Assembly: GCA_039680175.1 (NCBI GenBank)
Contig: JBDKTO010000013.1
Coordinates: 1-57,225, forward strand
DNA length: 57,225 bases
Reading direction: 5' to 3'
DNA from: Veillonellales bacterium
GTDB taxonomy: Bacteria > Bacillota > Negativicutes > JAAYSF01
Under the pieces are notes generated by a model that was given only the letters and a program-made list of their open reading frames with translations, did no database searches and was not told the origin of the DNA. This document shows positions 35,296 through 42,259 of the stretch, one piece after another. The translations under genes and the position numbers were made by a program. How positions within the stretch are numbered: the first letter of the stretch is position 1; each line of letters starts with the position of its first letter.

Positions 35296-38127
35296 TTAAA
35301 ACCAGATATCACTGGCGTCGTTATTAATCTTTTGAGCCAGAGTATGCAGATATTTCAGCATCGTATCGTTCGTCAGAGCAAAGGGACAAGGCACATAATT
35401 CGCCAGCACCGTCCCCAGCGTAAGCCAACTCTCTTTCGTCCAGGCCGTTTGGTGGGAAACATGAACAGCAGCGGGAGTAATCAGCCGCTTTACCGGCCAG
35501 CGTCTCTTTAGCGGCATCAGGGCAGCCCAGTAGTCCCACCAGGGAAGGCCAAGACAAAAGGCTTCCTGGGGAAAAGATTGCAGCAGATCCTGACTGAAGA
35601 AAAAGCAGTCAAAGCCGAGAGGATACCATTTCCCTTCCCGGGATTCAGGGGTGGGTACGTCAATCCGTGATGTGAAGAGAACGGTTTTATCTGACTGAAC
35701 AGCGATAAAATCCAACAGCTTGGGCTCAAGGAGATAAATGTCCGAATTAATAATGCCGCTGATTTTTGTCTGAGTGCGGGCTAAACAAGCGAGAAGATCA
35801 TCGAAATAGATATAGGGATGCTGAAACTGGCGGCGGGCATCCCGGGCTGCTACGCGAAATTCTACATCCGGGAAAGCGGACTGCAATTGTTCGATTTCTT
35901 CCTGCGGATTGAGGGAGATGACTTGAAAGCCTGCGGCAAGCCAGGTAGACAGTGCAGCCTGCTGCAGTGCTTGATTGCGGGGCGCAATAGAGGTGGCTAC
36001 ATATATCCGGTTCGGCAGCAGAATCTCCACGCGGCCCAGTTTTTTGAGCCGTATTTTTTTGCCGGAATCGGCTGGCGGAAGCTGTGGGTGAGAAATGCTT
36101 GGCGGACTTTCCGCGGACAGCAGTTGGAACAGGGTATTTTCAAAAGAAGGCTGGGCCGCCGGTCCGTTGAACAAAGTGTCCATCGCCTTTTTCTTGATTT
36201 TTTGGGAAACCCGCCAGCGAAGCTGGCTGTCTCCGGCGAGACGGACAGCCCAGGCGATATACTCTTCCTCATTGGCGCCGATTCCTTCGCTGATACCCAG
36301 GGCTCGCAGCATACCGGCGCCCCAGCGGCTTCGCGACAGTTCCCCTTCCTGGGTGACAACCGGCAGCCCCAGAAACAGGGCTTCCAGATTAGTGGTCCAG
36401 CCGCCGTAAGGATACGTATCCAACTGAACATCGGCTATCGACAGCAGTCCCAGCACATTGCGGTAGTTCCCCAACGCGGGTAGGATTAACAGCCGTTTGC
36501 CTACACCTGCTTCGTCAGCCAGGGTTCGCAGCCGTTTGGCCATTTTGGCATCAATGCCGTCCCTGGTAGTGTATGGTTTCAGCAATATCCAGGCATTGGG
36601 CGCCTGTTTAAGAATTTCCACATAAACCTCATCCCGCTCCGGGCGCTGCTTAATGCCGTTGGCGCAGGAGATAAAGAGGACCGCATCGTCGGGAATGCCT
36701 AATTCCACCCGGGAGGTAGCGGCGGCGGGACTGTCGGGCAAATATTGGGCGGCACCCAGATTCGGCAGCCGAATCAATTTTTCCCGATACTGGGACTGGG
36801 CGTCGGGGTGTTCGAAGTCCCCGCTGATATAGTAATCGATTGTCGGCAGTCCGGTAGTCGTGCCATGGCCGACCATGGCACATTGGATCGGTGCCATTTT
36901 CAGTCCGGCCAGTATATAAGTTACAACATCCATACCGATGTCGGTAAAAATGAGAATATCCAGCTTGCTGTTGATAACGCTGTTGATAATGGCCGAAAAA
37001 TTTTGCAGATTCGTGAACTGTTCAAAGTGCTCGCTGTTTTTTGCATACATGTCGGTAAATTCATCTTTGTATTCACCCAGGGCATAGACGAATACTTCAA
37101 AACGGCTGCGGTCGTGATAAAGAATGCGGTTGATCATGTAGTAACTGACGGCCTGGCGGAAAAAGTTCCGGGAGATGTAGCCGACTCTTATTTTTTCGCC
37201 GGGATGAATAGTGCGGGACACCATCTTCGGCAGCTGGGGGCAAAAACGGTGGATGGTTGTTGAAATGGTATCGCCGAAGGCGGACAATGCGGTCAGATTA
37301 TTGCCGCCGATATAGGAGGCCCGCCAGAAACCAGTCATGACCTCCTGGACTAACGTGACAAAATAAGCTTGAGATACAATCTCCGGATGGCTTGTTATGG
37401 CCCGGCAGATTTCCGGAACGTAACGCACCAAGCGGTCGCGGTGTTTCATGGTGCCGCTGAAATAAGGAATATATATCATCCAGCGCAGCAGAATAGTTTT
37501 GCATAAAAAGGGCAGGTTTGACGCGAAAAGCTCCATACTGTCGATATTAAAATCATCTGCATCTGCCGGGTAATACATGCTGGCAACAAGAAGGCCGGGG
37601 TAGCCGAACTTCTTCCAGCCGGCAGGCTGGAAGGGGAGGGAGGCTGGTTGTCGGTTCAGCATATGAAGCGGGGAAAACAGGTTTAAAAATACCTGCGGCC
37701 ATAATTCCAGCATGATCTGCTGGTAGTTTTCCGGCAGCTCAGATAGAGAAAGGCAGTTCGGGTGCAGCAAATGTTCCCGCAGTTTTTCCCTGAGTCTCAG
37801 GCAGACGCAAACCGCAGCGGCCTGCTCTTCCTGGGGCAGGGCGGGATAGCGTTCCGGCAGTTTCCGCCAGGTGCGCCACTTGCCGATTAATTCCCAGAGA
37901 ATGAGGCTGCTTTCAGGCGGCACATGGGATAAAAAATAACACATAGACAGATCGATGGTAATGTGCCTTTCCGTTTCACTTTGAAAGGGGTGGTTCTGAC
38001 ATAGTTCCTCGAATTTTTGCCATACCGGCTGCCAGCCGCCGACGGCGGCTGCCTCGACCAGCTGAGCCAGATTGTATTGCTGAAACAGCTGCTGCCAGGA
38101 AGATTCTGCATCGGTGGTTGATTCCAT
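35296..38127 (-). CDS. GT41-like (O-GlcNAc-transferase/SPINDLY type) glycosyltransferase with the same C-terminal domain
   Basis: 943 residues. N-terminal ~300 residues are helical (TPR-like but without clean repeats). Residues about 310-680 match bacterial GT41: KIRVGYISRNFFRQAVSYYM, LDILIFTDIGMDVVTYILAGLKMAPIQ, MVGHGTTTGLPTIDYYISGD and DTYPYGGWTTNLEALFLGLPVVT. Residues about 695-943 are the shared domain, with AALSTWLAAGFQVISLN, GIINSDIYLLE and FCLGLPWWDYWAALM. GT41 enzymes modify Ser/Thr of proteins such as flagellins or adhesins. The repeat protein immediately upstream (38411-40060) is the nearest candidate substrate; this is inference. Confidence 0.88.
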   Translation of the reverse strand: MESTTDAESSWQQLFQQYNLAQLVEAAAVGGWQPVWQKFEELCQNHPFQSETERHITIDLSMCYFLSHVPPESSLILWELIGKWRTWRKLPERYPALPQEEQAAAVCVCLRLREKLREHLLHPNCLSLSELPENYQQIMLELWPQVFLNLFSPLHMLNRQPASLPFQPAGWKKFGYPGLLVASMYYPADADDFNIDSMELFASNLPFLCKTILLRWMIYIPYFSGTMKHRDRLVRYVPEICRAITSHPEIVSQAYFVTLVQEVMTGFWRASYIGGNNLTALSAFGDTISTTIHRFCPQLPKMVSRTIHPGEKIRVGYISRNFFRQAVSYYMINRILYHDRSRFEVFVYALGEYKDEFTDMYAKNSEHFEQFTNLQNFSAIINSVINSKLDILIFTDIGMDVVTYILAGLKMAPIQCAMVGHGTTTGLPTIDYYISGDFEHPDAQSQYREKLIRLPNLGAAQYLPDSPAAATSRVELGIPDDAVLFISCANGIKQRPERDEVYVEILKQAPNAWILLKPYTTRDGIDAKMAKRLRTLADEAGVGKRLLILPALGNYRNVLGLLSIADVQLDTYPYGGWTTNLEALFLGLPVVTQEGELSRSRWGAGMLRALGISEGIGANEEEYIAWAVRLAGDSQLRWRVSQKIKKKAMDTLFNGPAAQPSFENTLFQLLSAESPPSISHPQLPPADSGKKIRLKKLGRVEILLPNRIYVATSIAPRNQALQQAALSTWLAAGFQVISLNPQEEIEQLQSAFPDVEFRVAARDARRQFQHPYIYFDDLLACLARTQTKISGIINSDIYLLEPKLLDFIAVQSDKTVLFTSRIDVPTPESREGKWYPLGFDCFFFSQDLLQSFPQEAFCLGLPWWDYWAALMPLKRRWPVKRLITPAAVHVSHQTAWTKESWLTLGTVLANYVPCPFALTNDTMLKYLHTLAQKINNDASDIWF

Positions 38128-38188
38128 CAGCTATTCACCTCGGGTCTGATATCGGATTATCCTATTCCGAATCAGGGAAAGATGTGAA

Positions 38189-38220
38189 AGAATCCACCCG
38201 CAACTGCGGGTGGATTCTTT
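38189..38220 (-). terminator. Terminator between the repeat protein and the GT41 gene
   Basis: AGAATCCACCCGCA (38189-38202) and TGCGGGTGGATTCT (38205-38218) form a 14-bp perfect stem with a 2-nt centre, flanked by T on the plus and a short T/C stretch on the minus strand. It would end transcription of the repeat-protein gene, and is symmetrical enough to work both ways. Confidence 0.75.
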
Positions 38221-38248
38221 GCTATATCGCTGTTCATCTTTCAAAGCT

Positions 38249-38336
38249 GTCATTGCGAGCGATAGCGAAGCAATCTTTCTATTGCAGATTGTCTTCTCCA
38301 GCGTTGAGAGCGCCCACGGCTAGCGCCTCGCGATGA
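38249..38336. repeat. Dispersed palindromic repeat (TCATTGCGAGCG type)
   Basis: GTCATTGCGAGCGATAGCG followed by AAGCAATCT resembles, from memory, a short repeat family widely seen in bacterial intergenic regions. The far end CTCGCGATGATAG is a rough inverted copy of its start, so the whole is a hairpin-forming element. 38221-38410 holds no gene otherwise. Confidence 0.55.
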
Positions 38337-38410
38337 TAGTTAAGTGGGTGAAGCCATTGTATTTTTTAGAGCGAAAAAAGTCCCAGCCCTGCGGTAGGGC
38401 CTTAATCTTG

Positions 38411-40060
38411 TTATGGAGTAAAAGAACCGAATTTCGGGATAAAATCAACGCTCTTAACATCAGTTCCAGCAATTTGAGCGCCAGTGTTATTCGCCTGTAT
38501 TGCACCGGGATAGAGGCCAGCCACCATGTTAGTGATCAAGATTTCAAATTCACTGGATCCACTGAGGGAAATGTTTCTAAACTCATTGGCACTGAACGCA
38601 TTTATCGGTAATGGTTGATTAAATATTTCAGTAAACGGGCTGGTATCCAGGCTGAAAGCCCTAACCCGTACTGTCTGAGGAGTGCGATTATTGTTCAGAA
38701 CTTTAATAGTTAAAGTTTCGGAATTTGGTACGACGAATATCGGGCCGGAAGTTACATCCGCTGTAGTATGGAGGACGGCATTTTCGAGGAAGCGAACTTC
38801 GTTCTTAATCTCATTGAGACCGAAGGTAGGGCTGTTGACGCTGTTGTTGATAGCAATGACTTCGTTGAAGAGATTGCGTAAGCCGAAGGTGCTGTTGTTA
38901 ACGGTATTGTTAATAAGGGTCACTTGGTTTTCAACGAAGCGAACCTCGTTCTTAATCTCATTGAGGCCGAAAGACGGGCTGTTGACGCTGTTGTTAATAA
39001 GGATCACTTCATTTTCGACAAATCGTATTTCGTTCTTTACTTCGTTTAAACCAATTAACGGATTGTTAAGAATATTGTTGATGTCAACGGCTTCATCGGC
39101 AATTTGATTTAGTATGTTATTAATAAAAATAACTTCATTCCTGATGAAGATTACGGAATTTTCGACAAAACTAACTTCGTTTTTGATTTCATTCAGGCCA
39201 ATTAGCGGGCTATTAATCGTATTGTTAATGAGAACAATTTCATTTTCGATGAACTTTATTTCGTTTTTTATTTCGTTGAGACCAAAAATAGGACTGTTAA
39301 CAGCAGTATTAATCTGTTGGACTTCATTCTCAACAAATCGGACTTCGCATTTAATTTCTTTCAGACCAAAGCACTTGTCGGTCAGCAGTTTTTCGATTTC
39401 CCGGGTTTCACATTTAATTTCTTTCAGGCCAAAGCACTTGTCGGTCAGCAGTTTTTCGATTTTTCGGATGTCGTCCAGGAGAATGCAGGTAAATGTTTGG
39501 AGCTGACGCCTGGTACCGGGAGATACCCTCAGACATTTTGCAACTTCTTCCGCCGTTAGTTTCAATTGCTTAACACAAGCGGCGATGCGTTGAATATCCC
39601 GATCGTGGAGGTGGTTGGCGGCGTGACACTCCTGATGCTTCGGACAAGTATTGCATTCATCCCATTCGTGGTGATGCTCATCGCAGACGCATTCACAAGG
39701 ATCTTGTTTTTTGGGGGGACACTCGTGGTGGTGTTCGTCGCATTCACAAGGATGTTGTTTTTTCCATAGAGGACAATCGTTGTGCTTTGGGCAGGTAGGG
39801 CATTCGTCGTACTCGTGGTGATGCTCATCGCAGACGCATTCACAAGGATCCTGTTTTTGGGGGGGACACTCGTGGTGATGTTCATCGCATTCATAAGGAT
39901 GTTGTTTTTTCCATAGAGGACATTCATTGTGCTTTGGGCAAGTATAGCACTTAAGGAAATCTCCGTTATTCGCCTGAGCCCGACGGTATTGCTCGCAGTT
40001 TTTCTTATCCGTTTCATTGACAGGGGCTGTATATTTGGTTTTATCTATAGGGCGGTCCAC
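38411..40060 (-). CDS. Repeat protein: Cys/His-rich N-terminus, coiled-coil 28-residue repeats, beta C-terminal domain
   Basis: 549 residues from GTG 40060 behind AGGTGATAAG. Residues ~38-165 hold two near-identical ~45-residue repeats and a partial third: CPKHNECPLWKKQHP, CDEHHHECPP, CECVCDEHHHE, very rich in Cys and His and likely metal-binding or cross-linked. Residues ~200-455 are repeats of about 28 residues on GLNEIKNEVRFVENEV plus LINNSVNSPSF, predicted coiled coil. The last ~95 residues (FVVPNSETLTIKVLNNN to VAGLYPGAIQ) look like a beta-sandwich tip. The pattern (anchor, fibre, tip) is that of spore-surface or exosporium fibre proteins; no signal peptide. No known family recognised. 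Confidence 0.7.
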   Translation of the reverse strand: MDRPIDKTKYTAPVNETDKKNCEQYRRAQANNGDFLKCYTCPKHNECPLWKKQHPYECDEHHHECPPQKQDPCECVCDEHHHEYDECPTCPKHNDCPLWKKQHPCECDEHHHECPPKKQDPCECVCDEHHHEWDECNTCPKHQECHAANHLHDRDIQRIAACVKQLKLTAEEVAKCLRVSPGTRRQLQTFTCILLDDIRKIEKLLTDKCFGLKEIKCETREIEKLLTDKCFGLKEIKCEVRFVENEVQQINTAVNSPIFGLNEIKNEIKFIENEIVLINNTINSPLIGLNEIKNEVSFVENSVIFIRNEVIFINNILNQIADEAVDINNILNNPLIGLNEVKNEIRFVENEVILINNSVNSPSFGLNEIKNEVRFVENQVTLINNTVNNSTFGLRNLFNEVIAINNSVNSPTFGLNEIKNEVRFLENAVLHTTADVTSGPIFVVPNSETLTIKVLNNNRTPQTVRVRAFSLDTSPFTEIFNQPLPINAFSANEFRNISLSGSSEFEILITNMVAGLYPGAIQANNTGAQIAGTDVKSVDFIPKFGSFTP

Positions 40061-40228
40061 CTTATCACCTGCTTTATAATTTAGTCATGATATAATATGT
40101 AGTTTTAGCGTAAAGCGTGAGGCGGTGAGAAAGAAAATACCGCTGACGCGGTTTTGGGGAGGACTGATATCCGGTTATGGTTAAACTGTCGGCCGGTCCT
40201 TTACGAGTATACTAACGGGGGTAATACA

Positions 40229-40330
40229 TTGAAGGAGTGGGTAAGCCCTGCGCCTTTTCCTAAGAATGACGTAAGCCGAGCTGATTTTGTACTCAAAATG
40301 GTACAGTTCTACCAGCTTTACGAAGGATAA
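40229..40330 (+). CDS. Possible 33-residue protein upstream of the sigma-54 regulator
   Basis: TTG 40229 to TAA 40328-40330, with GGGGG about 8-12 bp upstream. Product begins KEWVSPAPFPKNDVSRADF and ends VQFYQLYEG. It looks protein-like but overlaps the upstream activator site at 40288-40305. No family recognised; may be chance. Confidence 0.3.
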   Translation: MKEWVSPAPFPKNDVSRADFVLKMVQFYQLYEG

Positions 40331-40385
40331 GTGAATAAAAATGGTACATAAATGAAAAAGTTATCAGGGAACAAAGTAGTAGCAA
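40288..40385 (+). promoter_or_regulatory. Upstream activator sites of the sigma-54 regulator gene
   Basis: Dyad TGTACTCAAAATGGTACA (40288-40305), then ATGGTACATAAA (40341-40352), 20 bp, then AAAGTAGTAGCAA (40373-40385), ending 37 bp before the -24/-12 promoter. The same elements with almost the same spacing lie before the operon at 42260, so the regulator probably binds both. Confidence 0.7.
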
Positions 40386-40421
40386 TGCCTGTTTTACTTG
40401 ATTTTTAAAATTAGAAAATGT

Positions 40422-40437
40422 TGGCATACAATATGCT
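40422..40437 (+). promoter_or_regulatory. Sigma-54 promoter of the regulator gene
   Basis: TGGCATACAATATGCT: GG at 40423-40424 and GC at 40435-40436 with the required 10 bp between them. Matches the -24/-12 consensus TGGCACG-N4-TTGCW except at the second half. Confidence 0.75.
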
Positions 40438-40573
40438 TATATTAGTACATGGCATGAGATGATATCCCATAATATAAATTAATATTCCAATCATTGTGTA
40501 AATTAATGATATATATGGAAGGAATGTACAGATTTCCCGAGAAGGATATCTTGTGGAAGCAGGAGGTGGTTTC

Positions 40574-41989
40574 GTGCAAAGAGCAGCAAAAAGGGTGGAG
40601 CAAAGTTATGAACTTGCTCAAAAAAACTTGAAGCAGATATTTGATAATCTGCCAGATGCGATCTTTGTAACGGATAAGTACGGCAATGTACTGCTCTCGA
40701 ATTCAACGACGGCTTTGACCCTCGATATGTCATTAGATCGATTGCTAAAATCGAATATGGGAGATTTGGTAAAGAAAGGTTTCTATAGTAATTCATATGC
40801 GTTGGAGGCTGCAGAAAGGAAATGCGTTCGGAGCGGAGTGCTAAGAACGAAGCTTAATTTTGTTCAGTATTCAAGCAGTACGCCAATAATCGATGATACC
40901 GGAGAAGTAATTTTGGTTGTAACTCACGCCAGACCTTATCATAAGCACGGAGTTTATGTTAGCCTTGAAGAAAAGGAAGAAAATAGTTGTCGCAGGCGAG
41001 AGATGGAGTATTTAAGAAGTTGTGTTCTAGAGACCGAAACGATTGTGGCTGAAAGCAAGAAAATGAAGCAGGTATTATTAAAGGCCCATAATGTGGCGCA
41101 GGTTGACAGTACAGTCTTACTCACTGGGGAATCGGGAACGGGAAAAGAAATTTTAGCTAAATATATACATCGGCATAGTAAACGATCGGGCGAGGCCTTT
41201 ATTGCAGTTAATTGTGCCAATTTGCCGGAACAGCTTGTTGAATCGGAATTGTTCGGATATGAAAGAGGGGCTTTTACGGGGGCGAATACGGAAGGAAAGG
41301 CGGGATTATTTGAAGCCGCCGATCATGGCACCTTGTTTTTGGATGAAATTGCCGAGCTTCCTTTTTCACTGCAAGCAAAATTGCTTAGAGTGTTAGAAAC
41401 GTGCGAAGTTCGGCGAATCGGAAGCAATATCGATCGGAAGATGGATTTTAGACTCATCACAGCAACGAATAAAGACTTAAAAAAGATGGTGGATGCGGGA
41501 CAGTTTCGAAGTGATTTGTATTATCGTCTTAACGTTATACCTGTAGCGATACCACCGCTGCGGGAGAGGCCGGAAGATGTTCTGGTGCTGGCATTAAAGT
41601 TTTTAGACAGTTTTAATAAAAAGTATGGGTTGGAAGTTGAATTTAGTTCTGAGACCTTTGAAGCCCTTCAGAGTTATAAATGGCCGGGAAACGTGCGCGA
41701 GCTAAGAAGCTTTGTCGAACGAAAGGTGATCAGCAGTTTGCAAGTGGGTCAGGCCTCTTTATTGACACTTGATGCCATTGAAAAAGAAAATGGAAACCAG
41801 TGCAATATTTTTAACCTGTTGGGATTAAATGGAACCCTAAGAGAAGTTTTAAAAGCGGTTGAAAGAAAATATATCGAGTACATAGTAAAAGAATGTGATG
41901 GGAAAATTGGAAAGGCGGCTGAACGCCTAGGCATTTACCGTACGGTTCTGTACCGGAAATTGAAAGAAATAAATGAAAAAACGCTATGA
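40574..41989 (+). CDS. Sigma-54-dependent activator (PAS + AAA+ + Fis HTH)
   Basis: About 471 residues from GTG 40574 behind AGGAGGTGG; an in-frame GTG at 40553 is less likely. PAS sensor near 20-110 (LKQIFDNLPDAIFVTDKYGNVLLSN). AAA+ domain with Walker A LLTGESGTGKE, the sigma-54 contact loop GAFTGA, Walker B GTLFLDEIAELP, and WPGNVRELRSF. C-terminal Fis-type helix-turn-helix (IGKAAERLGIYRTVLYRKLKEI). The intact GAFTGA loop means it activates sigma-54 promoters. It has one of its own, so it probably controls itself as well as the operon at 42260. The PAS ligand is likely the acid or CoA ester processed downstream. Confidence 0.94.
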   Translation: MQRAAKRVEQSYELAQKNLKQIFDNLPDAIFVTDKYGNVLLSNSTTALTLDMSLDRLLKSNMGDLVKKGFYSNSYALEAAERKCVRSGVLRTKLNFVQYSSSTPIIDDTGEVILVVTHARPYHKHGVYVSLEEKEENSCRRREMEYLRSCVLETETIVAESKKMKQVLLKAHNVAQVDSTVLLTGESGTGKEILAKYIHRHSKRSGEAFIAVNCANLPEQLVESELFGYERGAFTGANTEGKAGLFEAADHGTLFLDEIAELPFSLQAKLLRVLETCEVRRIGSNIDRKMDFRLITATNKDLKKMVDAGQFRSDLYYRLNVIPVAIPPLRERPEDVLVLALKFLDSFNKKYGLEVEFSSETFEALQSYKWPGNVRELRSFVERKVISSLQVGQASLLTLDAIEKENGNQCNIFNLLGLNGTLREVLKAVERKYIEYIVKECDGKIGKAAERLGIYRTVLYRKLKEINEKTL

Positions 41990-42003
41990 AAAACTACTGA
42001 ATT

Positions 42004-42039
42004 AAAAGAGGAGTGCATTGTAACGGCACCTCCTCTTTT
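42004..42039 (+). terminator. Terminator after the sigma-54 regulator
   Basis: AAAAGAGGAG(T)GC and (G)CACCTCCTCTTTT pair around ATTGTAACG, followed by T. Clear intrinsic terminator 15 bp past the stop. Confidence 0.85.
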
Positions 42040-42052
42040 ATTACTAAGGAGC

Positions 42053-42090
42053 AACGTCAATGTACCTAAAAAGGTATATTGACGTTTTTT
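42053..42090 (+). terminator. Second terminator-like hairpin containing an activator-site dyad
   Basis: AACGTCAATGTACC (42053-42066) pairs with GGTATATTGACGTT (42073-42086) around TAAAAA, followed by TTTT. It includes the dyad TGTACCTAAAAAGGTATA (42061-42078), so terminator and regulator site overlap. Confidence 0.7.
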
Positions 42091-42157
42091 CTTTCAATAT
42101 AAATTGAAAAAAATGGTACATAAAGCCAACGATACATATGGCACAAAGTAGTTGCAA
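42061..42157 (+). promoter_or_regulatory. Upstream activator sites of the CoA-transferase/fix operon
   Basis: Dyad TGTACCTAAAAAGGTATA (42061-42078), ATGGTACATAAA (42113-42124), 20 bp, AAAGTAGTTGCAA (42145-42157), then 38 bp to the sigma-54 promoter. Elements, order and spacing match those before the regulator gene (dyad-to-box distance 52 against 53 bp). Confidence 0.75.
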
Positions 42158-42195
42158 CCGTTGATATTATTGAACTTTCCGAATTAATAATTTAT

Positions 42196-42211
42196 TGGCA
42201 CGCATTATGCA
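42196..42211 (+). promoter_or_regulatory. Sigma-54 promoter of the CoA-transferase/fix operon
   Basis: TGGCACGCATTATGCA: GG (42197-42198) and GC (42209-42210) separated by 10 bp; TGGCACG is perfect consensus for -24. Transcription would start near 42222, ~38 bp before the first gene. Confidence 0.88.
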
Positions 42212-42259
42212 ATATATTGCAGTGTAACAATAATTCAAATAAAAAGGAGTGCATTAAGT

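Noticed and set aside
38682-39769. Hydrophobic plus-strand frames opposite the repeat protein
   Set aside because: They mirror the coiled-coil and Cys/His repeats; composition is an artefact of the repeats.
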